A stretch of 64,000 nucleotides of DNA from the NCBI RefSeq assembly GCF_001654925.1, contig NZ_LXER01000019.1:86444-150443 (forward strand), given 5' to 3'. The position numbers and the translations under genes were made by a program. Below the pieces are notes generated by a model that made no database searches, was not told the origin of the DNA, and worked only from the letters and a program-made list of their open reading frames with translations. Positions 30,236 through 39,108 of this stretch are shown here, piece after piece. Position 1 is the first letter of the stretch; every line of letters starts with the position of its first letter. Origin of the DNA: Buttiauxella brennerae ATCC 51605 (GTDB lineage Bacteria; Pseudomonadota; Gammaproteobacteria; Enterobacterales; Enterobacteriaceae).

Positions 30236-31348
30236 TTAATTGCCTTTATTAACCTGCCCCATTAATTCGCTGAATAAATCCAGGATTTGAACATCACTCA
30301 TCTGCAACAAGCTGTCACCTATATAGAACTCAGTTTTGCACCATCCGGGCACTTCGGTCCCTTCCAGATTATTGAACAACCAATAACCATGCTGCCTGGC
30401 GATATTATCCCGGGCATTGAGTAATGCGGGGATATCCGCGTCAAAATACGCATGAAACATATTTACCTGAGGAGTGCGCGGCAAAATTCGAATGCCCGGT
30501 ATTGTTTGAAGGCAAGCGGCCAGGCTCAATGTCCGCTGATAACAAGCCTCAAGTATGGCTAATTGCTTATCAAAACGCATAGCCGTTGATACCACCATTG
30601 GCGTTTGTGAAACCAGGTTGCCGCCTAATCGCCTGAGCCAGAGACGTGCCTGTTGGATGAAGTCGGTATCGCCTGCCAGCAGTGCTCCAGCAATGCCGCC
30701 GAGACCTTTGTAGGCTGAGACATAAACTGACGAGAAACCATCAGCAATTTCGGCATATGACCGTTGGTAATAGGCTTTGGTTTCCCACAGGCGCGCCCCA
30801 TCCATATGCAAAGGTGTACCTGACTGCGCGGCACTCTTTTTCAGCGCCTCCAGTTCTTCCCACTCCGGTAGTTGCCCGCCAAGTTCCCGGGCCGGTAACT
30901 CAACGGCCAGGCAGCCCAGCGGTTCAGCAACAGCGGATAAGTCTTCCTCCACAATAGGCCGAAGTCGATGTCCTACCGTCACGCCGTGCAACTGCATTAA
31001 GGCCTGATAGGATTGCTTTTCGTGAAGCAGTAAATGTGAAGATGCATGCACCCCAAAGCGTTGCAGTCGCTTTCGCTCGCACCAGATATTTACTGCTATC
31101 AACTGCGCCATAACCCCGCTGGGCATGAATACGGCCGATTGCTTGCCCAGCAGTTTTGCCACTTTCTCTTCAAAGTGTTGAATGAATGCACCTTCACCAT
31201 AAACGTCGTGGGTTACATCATTAGACTGCGCCCAGTCAGCCATTTCCTGAAACGTCTGCGCTGGAGTCGCTTGAGAAAATCCCTTTAATTCGACACTGCA
31301 GGACGTTCTAAGACGCCCACGTTCTTCTTCAATGTTGTTCATCATCAT
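30236..31348 (-). CDS. PLP-dependent enzyme of the threonine aldolase / beta-eliminating lyase family
   Basis: 370 residues, a fold type I aminotransferase-like protein. HMDGARLWE (residues about 180-188) holds the aspartate that pairs with the PLP pyridine nitrogen, and SVYVSAYKGLGG holds the Schiff-base lysine near residue 215. The GAFIQHFEEKVAKLLGK and FMPSGVMAQ segments match L-threonine aldolases. Threonine aldolases cleave threonine to glycine and acetaldehyde; the true substrate here is unknown. It is not at this site in E. coli and looks like a single-gene insertion between cyaR and yegS. Confidence 0.8.
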   Translation of the reverse strand: MMMNNIEEERGRLRTSCSVELKGFSQATPAQTFQEMADWAQSNDVTHDVYGEGAFIQHFEEKVAKLLGKQSAVFMPSGVMAQLIAVNIWCERKRLQRFGVHASSHLLLHEKQSYQALMQLHGVTVGHRLRPIVEEDLSAVAEPLGCLAVELPARELGGQLPEWEELEALKKSAAQSGTPLHMDGARLWETKAYYQRSYAEIADGFSSVYVSAYKGLGGIAGALLAGDTDFIQQARLWLRRLGGNLVSQTPMVVSTAMRFDKQLAILEACYQRTLSLAACLQTIPGIRILPRTPQVNMFHAYFDADIPALLNARDNIARQHGYWLFNNLEGTEVPGWCKTEFYIGDSLLQMSDVQILDLFSELMGQVNKGN

Positions 31349-31574
31349 ATTTCTTTTTTATTAAGTGAATGTTGTTGTGTATTTTTAGTTATTCAATGCG
31401 TTGAAAGCCGTCAGATATAATACTCACGCATAAAACTGTATGTATGTCATTTATCAATAATATGCTTCGCGTGTAACTATTCTTCGCTAAACCCCGCAGA
31501 CTCAGCCTGTTCTTACCCGTAAATCCCTCACATAAGATACACTCAGAAATCAACTACATTTCCAGAGGTATGCC

Positions 31575-32474
31575 ATGGAGCAGTTTCCTGTAACGTTCGT
31601 CATCCTGAACGGCAAAGGTGCCGAAAACGACATTTTGCGCAGTGCCGTCAACGTGATGCGTGATGAGGGATACATGTTACATATCCGTGTTACCTGGGAA
31701 AAAGGTGATGCCATACGCTATGTTGAAGAAGCCTCGCGAATGGGCGCTGATACCGTGGTTGCGGGTGGTGGCGATGGCACAATAAACGAAGTGGCGACGG
31801 CGCTGGCAAAGCTTGCACCGGAACAACGCCCGGTGCTTGGGATCTTACCCCTCGGCACAGCGAACGATTTTGCCACCAGCATCGGCATTCCTCAGGAGCT
31901 GGACAAAGCATTACAGCTGGCGATAGTCGGCAAAGGCGTGCCTATCGACCTGGTGCAAGTGAACGAGTCGGCCTGGTTTATCAATATGGCGACCGGCGGT
32001 TTTGGTACACGCATCACCACTGAAACACCGGAAAAACTGAAAGCGGCATTAGGCGGCATTGCCTATTTCGTGCATGGTTTGATTCGCCTCGATACGCTTA
32101 AACCCGACCGCTGCGAAATTCGCGGGCAAGATTTTGAGTGGCAAGGTGACGCGCTGGTGATTGGTATAGGTAATGGCCGCCAGGCGGGCGGTGGGCAGGA
32201 ACTTTGCCCGCAGGCGTTGATTAATGATGGTTTATTAGAGTTGCGTATTTTTACTGGCGAAGAGTTGCTACCGGCAATTTTTAAAACGCTGACGCAACCA
32301 GACGACAACCCCAATATTATTGATGGGCGTTCATCCTGGTTTGAGATAACCGCCCCACACGACATCACTTTTAACCTTGATGGCGAGCCGCTGACCAGCC
32401 AAAAGTTCCGCATTGATATCCATCCGAATGCGATAAGCTGCCGCCTGCCGCCAAACTGCCCGCTGCTGGGTTAA
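31575..32474 (+). CDS. yegS: Lipid kinase YegS
   Basis: 299 residues, as in E. coli. Diacylglycerol-kinase catalytic domain: [17 protein letters not shown] near residue 62 is the nucleotide-binding glycine loop and [10 protein letters not shown] near 94 the second conserved motif. E. coli YegS phosphorylates phosphatidylglycerol in vitro; its role in the cell is not known. ATG preceded by AGAGGT 8 bp upstream. Convergent with the ABC operon. Confidence 0.94.
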   Translation: MEQFPVTFVILNGKGAENDILRSAVNVMRDEGYMLHIRVTWEKGDAIRYVEEASRMGADTVVAGGGDGTINEVATALAKLAPEQRPVLGILPLGTANDFATSIGIPQELDKALQLAIVGKGVPIDLVQVNESAWFINMATGGFGTRITTETPEKLKAALGGIAYFVHGLIRLDTLKPDRCEIRGQDFEWQGDALVIGIGNGRQAGGGQELCPQALINDGLLELRIFTGEELLPAIFKTLTQPDDNPNIIDGRSSWFEITAPHDITFNLDGEPLTSQKFRIDIHPNAISCRLPPNCPLLG

Positions 32475-32510
32475 CAACCGCGGGCGAGTTTGTTTTGCGC
32501 GAAAAGCAGG

Positions 32511-33293
32511 TCAGAACTGCGCCACCTGCTGAGCCATTTCACGGCTGTACTGGCGGCTGGCGTTTACCAGCATTTGGGTATAAGGATTTTGTGCCGCACC
32601 GCTAATTAAATTATCGGTGCTAAGTGACTCAAGAATCTTCCCATGCTGCATGACACCGACGCGATGGCACAAATGTGCAATTACGCCTAAATCGTGCGTC
32701 ACCATCAAATAGGTGAGTTTCGACTCTTGCTGCAAATCCGCCAGCAAGTTGAGAATTTCCGCCTGCACCGAAACATCCAGCGCTGACGTCGGCTCATCAA
32801 GGAGCAAGACCTCCGGCTCAAGAATCAGCGCACGCGCGATGGCGACACGCTGACGTTGCCCGCCGGAAAGCTGATGCGGATAACGGCTGCGAAACGCGCG
32901 GTTAAGACCGACTTTATCGAGCATCATATTGATGCGGCGGTCACGATCGGTGAAACCCTGAATTTGCAGCGGTTCTTCCAGAATGTCGCCGATGGTATGG
33001 CGCGGATGGAGCGAACCGTAGGGATCCTGAAACACCATTTGCACCATGCGGCACCGCTCGCGGCTGATTTTGTGCTCGAGTTCGGTTCCGTCAATCACCA
33101 GTTTGCCCTGCCAGTGCGTAAACAACCCGGCGAGGCATTTCAGCACCGTGGTTTTCCCGGAACCCGACTCCCCCACCAGGCCAAAAATTTCACCATGTCC
33201 GACGTTAAAATTCACGTCAAACAGCACCTGGTTGGTTTTCACCCCTTCGCCAAAGGTTAAATTGAGCTGGCTGACTTCAATCATAGATGACAT
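32511..33293 (-). CDS. Dipeptide-type ABC importer, ATPase 2 (DppF/OppF-like)
   Basis: 260 residues from MSSMIEVSQLNLTFGEG. I chose this ATG because AAGGAG stands 6 bp upstream; a longer frame from 33320 has no such site. Complete ABC domain: Walker A GESGSGKTT, Q-loop VFQDPYGSLHP, signature LSGGQRQR, Walker B VLLLDEPTSALD, and the switch histidine VTHDLG. The C-terminus NPYTQMLV is the oligopeptide-type extension. Last gene of the six-gene operon running down from 38936. Confidence 0.88.
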   Translation of the reverse strand: MSSMIEVSQLNLTFGEGVKTNQVLFDVNFNVGHGEIFGLVGESGSGKTTVLKCLAGLFTHWQGKLVIDGTELEHKISRERCRMVQMVFQDPYGSLHPRHTIGDILEEPLQIQGFTDRDRRINMMLDKVGLNRAFRSRYPHQLSGGQRQRVAIARALILEPEVLLLDEPTSALDVSVQAEILNLLADLQQESKLTYLMVTHDLGVIAHLCHRVGVMQHGKILESLSTDNLISGAAQNPYTQMLVNASRQYSREMAQQVAQF

Positions 33294-33304
33294 GCGTTGC
33301 TCCT

Positions 33305-34180
33305 TTATTCGGTTAGCCAACTAGCCTGGCGCTGCAGAACCGGCAGATGCACCCGGCGCTTGTCCATATCCGGCAAGGCGCTAATTAGCCCCTGCGTATA
33401 AGGGTGCTGCGCGTTATCGAGGTCTTTCGCTGCTATCGATTCCACCACCCGCCCGGCGTACATCACCAGCACTCGGTCGCAGAAACTGCGCACCAGGTTG
33501 ATGTCGTGGCTGATGAAAATCAGCCCTAGCCCGCGCGACTGTACCAAATCGTCGAGCAGCGCCAACACTTGCAGGCGCACCGAAACATCAAGTGCTGAAG
33601 TCGGTTCATCAGCAATTACCATTTCAGGATCAGTGATAAGCATCATGGCAATCATGATGCGCTGCCCCTGGCCGCCAGAAACTTCATGCGGATAGAGGTT
33701 ATAAACGCGCTCCGGCTGGCGAATGCGCACCACTTCCAGCATCTCCAGCACTTTCTGCTTCGCTTCTTTATGGCCGACGCGGTGGTGCGTCAGCCAGGCT
33801 TCAGCGATTTGATCCCCCACGCACATCACCGGGTTCAGTGAGTATTTCGGGTCCTGCATAATCATTGAGATACGTTTGCCGCGCACGTCGCGCATTTGCG
33901 CATCGCTGGCACGCAGCAGGTCAACGTCGCCGAACTGCATACGATCGGCGGTGATCTGCGCTTTTTTCGGGTGAAGCTGCAATAACGCACGGCCCACGGT
34001 GGATTTCCCGGAACCGGACTCGCCAACGATGGCCAGCTTTTCACGCCCAAGCTGGAATGAAACGCCACGCACCGCGTGGGTTTGCTGGCGACCGTTCACA
34101 AAGGTGACATTCAGGTCGCGTACATCAAGCAGTTGTGGCGCGTTATTCGCTACGAGGATCGAGGATGTCACGTAGGCCAT
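33305..34180 (-). CDS. Dipeptide-type ABC importer, ATPase 1 (DppD/OppD-like)
   Basis: 291 residues. Walker A GESGSGKST, Q-loop MIMQDPKYSLNPV, signature VSGGQGQRIMI, Walker B MVIADEPTSALD and the family tail HPYTQGLISALPDMDKRR. The signature glutamine-glycine variation (GGQGQR) is common in DppD-like proteins. The ATG at 34180 overlaps the permease gene by 38 bp; a GTG three codons later has a better-spaced GGGAG and may be the true start. It powers uptake together with ATPase 2. Confidence 0.87.
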   Translation of the reverse strand: MAYVTSSILVANNAPQLLDVRDLNVTFVNGRQQTHAVRGVSFQLGREKLAIVGESGSGKSTVGRALLQLHPKKAQITADRMQFGDVDLLRASDAQMRDVRGKRISMIMQDPKYSLNPVMCVGDQIAEAWLTHHRVGHKEAKQKVLEMLEVVRIRQPERVYNLYPHEVSGGQGQRIMIAMMLITDPEMVIADEPTSALDVSVRLQVLALLDDLVQSRGLGLIFISHDINLVRSFCDRVLVMYAGRVVESIAAKDLDNAQHPYTQGLISALPDMDKRRVHLPVLQRQASWLTE

Positions 34181-35048
34181 CTCCCAAGAAGTTGAATGCC
34201 AGACTGTTGATTAAAATCGCCAGCCCCGGAATTGTGACCACCCACCAGCACTCCATCATGTAAGTGCGCCCGCTGGAGATCATCGCTCCCCATTCAGGCT
34301 CAGGCGGTTGTGCGCCAAGGCCCAGGAAGCCCAGACCTGCGGCAGTCAGGATGATGCCCGCCATATTCATCGTGATGCGGATAATCACCGATGGCATGCA
34401 CAGCGGCACAATGTGGCGCCACAACACACGTACTGGCGACGCCCCTTGTAAACGTACCGCAGAGATAAAATCGGCCTGGCGTAAAGAGAGGGTTTCTGCA
34501 CGCGCCAGGCGAGCAATCGGCGGCCAGGCGGTAAGCGTAATCGCAATCACCACATGCTCAAGGCCGGGGCCGAGTGCCGCAACAAATGCCAGCGCCAGTA
34601 CCAGGCTTGGGAACGAGATGAAAATATCGGTGATACGCATCAGCACCATATCGACCTTGCCGCCGAAATAACCGGCTGTGACACCGAGCAGCAAACCAAT
34701 GGGGCCAACGGTTATCGACACTAGCAACACAATGTAGAGCGTGATGCGCGAGCCATAAACCAGGCGACTGAAAATATCGCGGCCAAACTCATCGGTGCCA
34801 AACCAGTGTGTGGCATTTGGCGCGGTCAGTGCATTATTCAAATCCTGCACCAGCGGTTTAAATGGTGCTATCCACGGCGCGAAAACCGCTACCATCAACA
34901 GCAGGAAGACAATCCCACCGCCAATGGCGGTCAGCGGGTTACGTGCCATTTTGCCGATAAACCCAACCGCCCGCAGACCCGCGCGTTTAACGCGCAGCGA
35001 GCGCTCGTCAGCGGCGGTGAGTTGTGGTGTTCCAAAGGAAACCGTCAT
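34143..35048 (-). CDS. Dipeptide-type ABC importer, permease 2 (DppC-like)
   Basis: 301 residues with about six membrane helices. The N-terminal OppC-type region (ARNPLTAIGGGIVFLLL) is followed by HWFGTDEFGRDIFSRL, a hallmark of DppC/OppC permeases, and the ATPase-contact EAA loop AETLSLRQADFISAVRLQGAS. ATGA overlap with the upstream permease gene shows translational coupling. Confidence 0.9.
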   Translation of the reverse strand: MTVSFGTPQLTAADERSLRVKRAGLRAVGFIGKMARNPLTAIGGGIVFLLLMVAVFAPWIAPFKPLVQDLNNALTAPNATHWFGTDEFGRDIFSRLVYGSRITLYIVLLVSITVGPIGLLLGVTAGYFGGKVDMVLMRITDIFISFPSLVLALAFVAALGPGLEHVVIAITLTAWPPIARLARAETLSLRQADFISAVRLQGASPVRVLWRHIVPLCMPSVIIRITMNMAGIILTAAGLGFLGLGAQPPEPEWGAMISSGRTYMMECWWVVTIPGLAILINSLAFNFLGDGLRDILDPRSE

Positions 35049-36082
35049 GATTTTGTCCTCGGATCAAAGAGTTGGTAAAGCATGTCGGACAGCAGGTTTA
35101 GCAACACAAAAATAACCCCCACCACCAGCACGCAACCCATCACCGCATTCATATCGCCAAGCAACAGACTACCGGTGAGATAAGAACCAAAACCCGGCCA
35201 CGAAAACACAGTTTCAATCAATACCGCACCTTCGAGCAGCGAGCCGTACGCCAGCGCAACTACCGTCAGCAACTGCACCAGAATGTTGCGGAACGCGTGG
35301 TTCCAGATAACCTGGCGCTCGGTCAGCCCTTTGACGCGTGCGGTGATAATGAATTCCTGCGAAAGCTGCGCCAGCATAAAGCTGCGCGTCATACGGCTGA
35401 TGTAGGCCAGCGAATGGAAGCCCAGAAGAGAAGCCGGAAGAATCAGGTGGTTTAGCGCGTTAAAGAACACCGCGCTGTTTCCCGCCAGCAACGCATCCAC
35501 TAACAGCAAACCTGTGCGACGCGGCACAATGCCATCGAGGCCTAAATCCACCCGCCCTGCACCACCGACCCAACCAAGCCAGGCGTAGAACAGCAGCAGT
35601 CCCATCATCCCGACCCAGAAAATCGGCGTCGAATAACCCGCGAGGCTGATGATACGTACCGCGTAATCCACCACGCTGTTACGGCGAGCCGCCGCCCAGA
35701 CGCCAAGTGGGATACCGAGGCCCGCGCCGACGATAATCGCCACCGTCGCCAGTTCAAGCGTTGCCGGGAAGACACGCAGAATGTCGTCCACCACCGGTTT
35801 GCCGGTCAGCAACGCATTGCCTAAGTCGCCGTGCAGCAGACCGCCGAGGTAAATCCAGAACTGAGTAGCCAGCGATTGATCAAACCCTAACTGGTGGTAA
35901 ACCTGCTGATAGGTGCTTTGGTCCGCATCCGGGCCAACAATCGCCAGCACCGGGTCAATTGGCATCACGCGGCCAATAAAGAAAGTCAGCAGCAGCAACC
36001 CAAACAGGGTGACCAGCACCTGGCTCAGACGCTTTGAGAAACGCCGGGCGCGACCGCCCGGTGCCAGTAGAATCATGCTCAT
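35045..36082 (-). CDS. Dipeptide-type ABC importer, permease 1 (DppB-like)
   Basis: 345 residues with about six membrane helices; the N-terminal VLVTLFGLLLLTFFIGRVMPIDP and the EAA loop SQEFIITARVKGLTERQVIW are characteristic of DppB/OppB. It forms the membrane channel with permease 2. It overlaps the binding-protein gene by 4 bp (ATGA). Confidence 0.9.
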   Translation of the reverse strand: MSMILLAPGGRARRFSKRLSQVLVTLFGLLLLTFFIGRVMPIDPVLAIVGPDADQSTYQQVYHQLGFDQSLATQFWIYLGGLLHGDLGNALLTGKPVVDDILRVFPATLELATVAIIVGAGLGIPLGVWAAARRNSVVDYAVRIISLAGYSTPIFWVGMMGLLLFYAWLGWVGGAGRVDLGLDGIVPRRTGLLLVDALLAGNSAVFFNALNHLILPASLLGFHSLAYISRMTRSFMLAQLSQEFIITARVKGLTERQVIWNHAFRNILVQLLTVVALAYGSLLEGAVLIETVFSWPGFGSYLTGSLLLGDMNAVMGCVLVVGVIFVLLNLLSDMLYQLFDPRTKS

Positions 36083-37710
36083 CCTTTATTCTCCCCATTC
36101 TCAGCTGGCGTTTTATAGACATCACGCAGGAAGGTCGTCGCCGACGGGTGCGGCTGGTAGTTCTGCACTTCTTTGCGCACCACCACCGAGTCCACCATTT
36201 GCGAAAGCGGTAATAAAGCGGGGATCAGCTCGTCATAACGCGTCTGGATCGCCTGATATTCAGCAAGCTGTTTCGCGGGGTCACGTTCAACCAACGCGTT
36301 GTCGATTTGCTGATTGAGCGTTTTGTCGTAGAAACTGGTGCGCCAGCCCTGGAAGTTTGTCAGACGAGCCGCGTCGCTATTGTCCGGGTTGTAGACCAGC
36401 GAACGCAGGCTTGAATGCGGATGCGGTTCTACCCCGCTGCCGCCGCGGCCCACCAGCATGTCGAACTTGCGTTCACGCATCGCACCGTAGATCTGGTTAC
36501 CCGTGCCGGTCACGATTTTCGCGTTGATCCCCGCCTGCATCAGCGTGGATTGCACCGCAATCGCGATATTCAGGAAGGGTTGGTCCGCCAGCACGCGCAG
36601 CGTGGTGTCGAAGCCGTCCGGGTAGCCAGCTTCAGCCAACAGTTTTTTGGCCCGTGGAATATCCAGCGAGTAGCCTGGGTTCGGCAGTGTTGCGGGCATT
36701 CCGGACTGAATCGGGCGCTGGTGCAGCACGCCATAGCCAGGCATCAGCGCTTTGTTGATGCCCTGATAATCAATTAAATAACGTACCGCTTCGCGCACTT
36801 TAGGGTTGGCGAAATGCGGTTCTTTCATGCTCATAGCGACGTAGTAAATGGTGCCTTTTTTAACCGCATCGACCGTCATATCCGGGTCTTTTCGCAGCGC
36901 GTTAACGTCAGATACTGCCATGTTGCTGGCAATGTCCAGGTCGCCCTTGGCAATCATCAGGCGCAACGTTTGTGACTCCTGGAAGTGACGGAACACCACG
37001 CGTGCCAGTTTCGGCTCACCGCGCCAGTATTCCGGGTTGCGCTGCATACGCAGCACATCTTTCGCCTGCCACACTTCAAGGCTGAATGGCCCGGAACCCG
37101 CTTCGTTGGTCGTCAGCCAGCGATTGCCCCAGTCATCGTTTTGCACATGCTGCTCAACCGTTTTGCTGTCGAGCACCACGACGCTACCGAGAGCGGCCAG
37201 CGAATAGATAACCAGTTGCGGGTCGTTGGCTTTCGGCAGCGTGATTTCTACTGTTGAGCTATCCAGCGCTTTGACATGTTCATCGACGTTCTTTTTGCTA
37301 AAACCGTAGGATTTCCACACCGATGCCTGTGCCAGGTTAAGGTGCAAAATGCGGCGCATCGACCACACCACGTCATCGGCGGTGAGTGAGTTGCCAGAGT
37401 GGAATTTCACGCCATCGCGCAGGTGGAAGGTCAGGCGATTGCCGTCCTCAGAAACTTCCCAGGACTTTGCCAGCGCCGGGCGCACGTTGGTGAGTTTCGC
37501 CGGGTCCAGTTCCACCAGCGAGTCATAGAGGTTTACCACCAGCCCGACCACTTCGTTGCCGGTCATCGCCGCCGGGTCGAGGGTGAGCAGGTTGTTCATA
37601 TTCATGCCGATAATCAGCTGGTCAGGTGGCGTTTTCGCCATCGTCGAGCCGCTGCCGAACATGAACAGGAGCGTGAGCAACCACGCCCCCAGTCGGGAGC
37701 TTCGATTCAT
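36079..37710 (-). CDS. Periplasmic substrate-binding protein, SBP_bac_5 family
   Basis: 543 residues. A signal peptide (LLTLLFMFGSGSTMA) precedes the mature N-terminus KTPPDQL. The family-5 extracellular solute-binding fold is shown by LIIGMNMNNLLTLDPAAM at the start and VRPALAKSWEVSEDGNRLTFHLRDGVKFHSG near residue 85. These proteins bind peptides, nickel or small glycosides. The neighbouring enolase-superfamily enzyme suggests a small ligand that the enzyme then acts on, which is inference only. Confidence 0.88.
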   Translation of the reverse strand: MNRSSRLGAWLLTLLFMFGSGSTMAKTPPDQLIIGMNMNNLLTLDPAAMTGNEVVGLVVNLYDSLVELDPAKLTNVRPALAKSWEVSEDGNRLTFHLRDGVKFHSGNSLTADDVVWSMRRILHLNLAQASVWKSYGFSKKNVDEHVKALDSSTVEITLPKANDPQLVIYSLAALGSVVVLDSKTVEQHVQNDDWGNRWLTTNEAGSGPFSLEVWQAKDVLRMQRNPEYWRGEPKLARVVFRHFQESQTLRLMIAKGDLDIASNMAVSDVNALRKDPDMTVDAVKKGTIYYVAMSMKEPHFANPKVREAVRYLIDYQGINKALMPGYGVLHQRPIQSGMPATLPNPGYSLDIPRAKKLLAEAGYPDGFDTTLRVLADQPFLNIAIAVQSTLMQAGINAKIVTGTGNQIYGAMRERKFDMLVGRGGSGVEPHPHSSLRSLVYNPDNSDAARLTNFQGWRTSFYDKTLNQQIDNALVERDPAKQLAEYQAIQTRYDELIPALLPLSQMVDSVVVRKEVQNYQPHPSATTFLRDVYKTPAENGENKG

Positions 37711-37742
37711 GATAGATACCGTTTTTGTAGGGTGGAGATTGC

Positions 37743-37763
37743 CCGGCGTCTTTCGCGCCGGGA
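37743..37763. promoter_or_regulatory. Intercistronic hairpin before the binding-protein gene
   Basis: CCCGGCG and CGCCGGG form a 7-bp GC stem with a 7-nt loop in the 71-bp gap between the enzyme gene and the binding-protein gene. It has no U-tract. Such hairpins often protect binding-protein mRNA or cause partial termination in ABC operons. Confidence 0.6.
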
Positions 37764-37768
37764 TTATT

Positions 37769-37786
37769 ATTTTTACGGCTGTTAGT
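37769..37786. repeat. Direct repeat, left copy, at the end of the enolase-superfamily gene
   Basis: ATTTTTACGGCTGTTAGT matches the copy at 38929-38946 in 17 of 18 bases. This copy spans the stop codon and the following bases; the other spans the start codon, exactly one gene length (1160 bp) away. Confidence 0.7.
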
Positions 37787-38936
37787 CTTTGCTTACGGTA
37801 TGTGTTTCGATATACGAGAAATTAATGTCTTCACCCAGGCCCGGGCGTTGTGGCAGATGCACAAAGCCATCGGCATCCATCGGGTCAACAATGCTGTTCA
37901 GGTACGCTGCTGGCTCATCGTATTCGAGGAACGGGTGCAGTAAACCGCGCTCGTACCAGCGGCAATTACGAATTGCGCCCACTACTGCGAGGCTTGCCGC
38001 ACCATTGCCATGAACTTCGCAGTCCATGCCGAAGGACTCAGCAAGTGCAGCCACTTTCATGGTTGGCGAAATCCCGCCCACGCCATTGGCACCCGCACGC
38101 AGGATGTCACACGCGCCAGCCTTCACCCAGTCTGCGCGGCTATGGTGTTTACCACCGAGGCTTTCCGGCCCGACTACATCAATGGATAAGTTTTCTGAAA
38201 GCCAGACGTAAGACGCCATGCTCTCTTCTTCCATCGGCTCTTCGAACCACGCAAAGTTGAGTTTTTCCAGCGCTTTGCCGATGTACAACGCCTGACTACG
38301 GCTGTACCAGTGGTAGCCATCAAGCATTAAATCGATGTCCGGACCGACGGCTTCGCGCACGGCAGCGCACGCTTTGACATCCATTTTCGGGTCTGGCGCG
38401 AAGGCAACCGGTGGCATCCAGGTATGGAGTTTTATAGCTTTGTAACCACGAGCGACCAGCTTTTCAGCGAATTGGCCGAACTCGTCCGGGGTGGATAAAC
38501 CGCCTTCCAGTTCATCGCCGCACATGGTGCTGCCATAGGCCGGGACTTTGTCGCGGAAGCCACCGAGTAACTTGTAAACCGGCACTTTTAGTTTGCGGCC
38601 AATCAAGTCCCACAGCGCTTGTTCAACAAATGAGAGTGCGCGTTCAGTGAGTTGGTGTGCGCTGCCGCGCTGCCAGTGCACCAGGTCTTGCCAGATGCGC
38701 TCGCGGTTAAACGGGTCTTGCCCGACCAGCACTTTACGGAAGAAGGCATTGACCACATAAGGGCGCACCACTTCCGGCGGCGCGAAAGAGTAACCGCAAT
38801 CACCTTCATCGGTGGTGATCGTCAGCATCGCCATTTTTGCAAGGCTCTCCGGCCCTGGGTGAGAATGGCCTGCGCTGTCAGAAACGCGGCGGGTTGGGTA
38901 AGTAAAAACGGTTACGTTTACGGATTCTATTTTCAC
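37782..38936 (-). CDS. Enolase-superfamily enzyme (mandelate racemase / muconate lactonizing family)
   Basis: 384 residues with a GTG start (AAGGA about 12 bp upstream). N-terminal capping domain to about residue 125, then the TIM-like barrel. Metal ligands read as D206 (LMLDGYHW), E232 (WFEEPMEE) and E258 (VGPESLGG); H309 (CEVHGNG) fits the general base on strand 7. On strand 2 the usual K-x-K is K169-L-H171, so the second lysine is histidine. Sugar-acid dehydratases, racemases and dipeptide epimerases all belong to this superfamily, so I do not assign a reaction. First gene of the operon with the ABC importer. Confidence 0.82.
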   Translation of the reverse strand: MKIESVNVTVFTYPTRRVSDSAGHSHPGPESLAKMAMLTITTDEGDCGYSFAPPEVVRPYVVNAFFRKVLVGQDPFNRERIWQDLVHWQRGSAHQLTERALSFVEQALWDLIGRKLKVPVYKLLGGFRDKVPAYGSTMCGDELEGGLSTPDEFGQFAEKLVARGYKAIKLHTWMPPVAFAPDPKMDVKACAAVREAVGPDIDLMLDGYHWYSRSQALYIGKALEKLNFAWFEEPMEEESMASYVWLSENLSIDVVGPESLGGKHHSRADWVKAGACDILRAGANGVGGISPTMKVAALAESFGMDCEVHGNGAASLAVVGAIRNCRWYERGLLHPFLEYDEPAAYLNSIVDPMDADGFVHLPQRPGLGEDINFSYIETHTVSKD

Positions 38937-38946
38937 GGCTGTTAGT
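38929..38946. repeat. Direct repeat, right copy, at the start of the enolase-superfamily gene
   Basis: ATTTTCACGGCTGTTAGT includes the GTG start codon (CAC on the plus strand) of the gene. It pairs with the copy at 37769-37786. Confidence 0.7.
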
Positions 38947-39108
38947 GTCCTTTTGTGATTTTAAAACAGCGTTTCACCATCTACTGTATGCGTAAAAAAG
39001 CACCTTCGCCTCGTTCAAAGGTGCCTAAATGGGGGTGATTTTTTGGTCATATGCACAAGGTGGCGTGATGTTTTTCACAAATTGTTATGAAATTGTGACG
39101 GGGATAAC

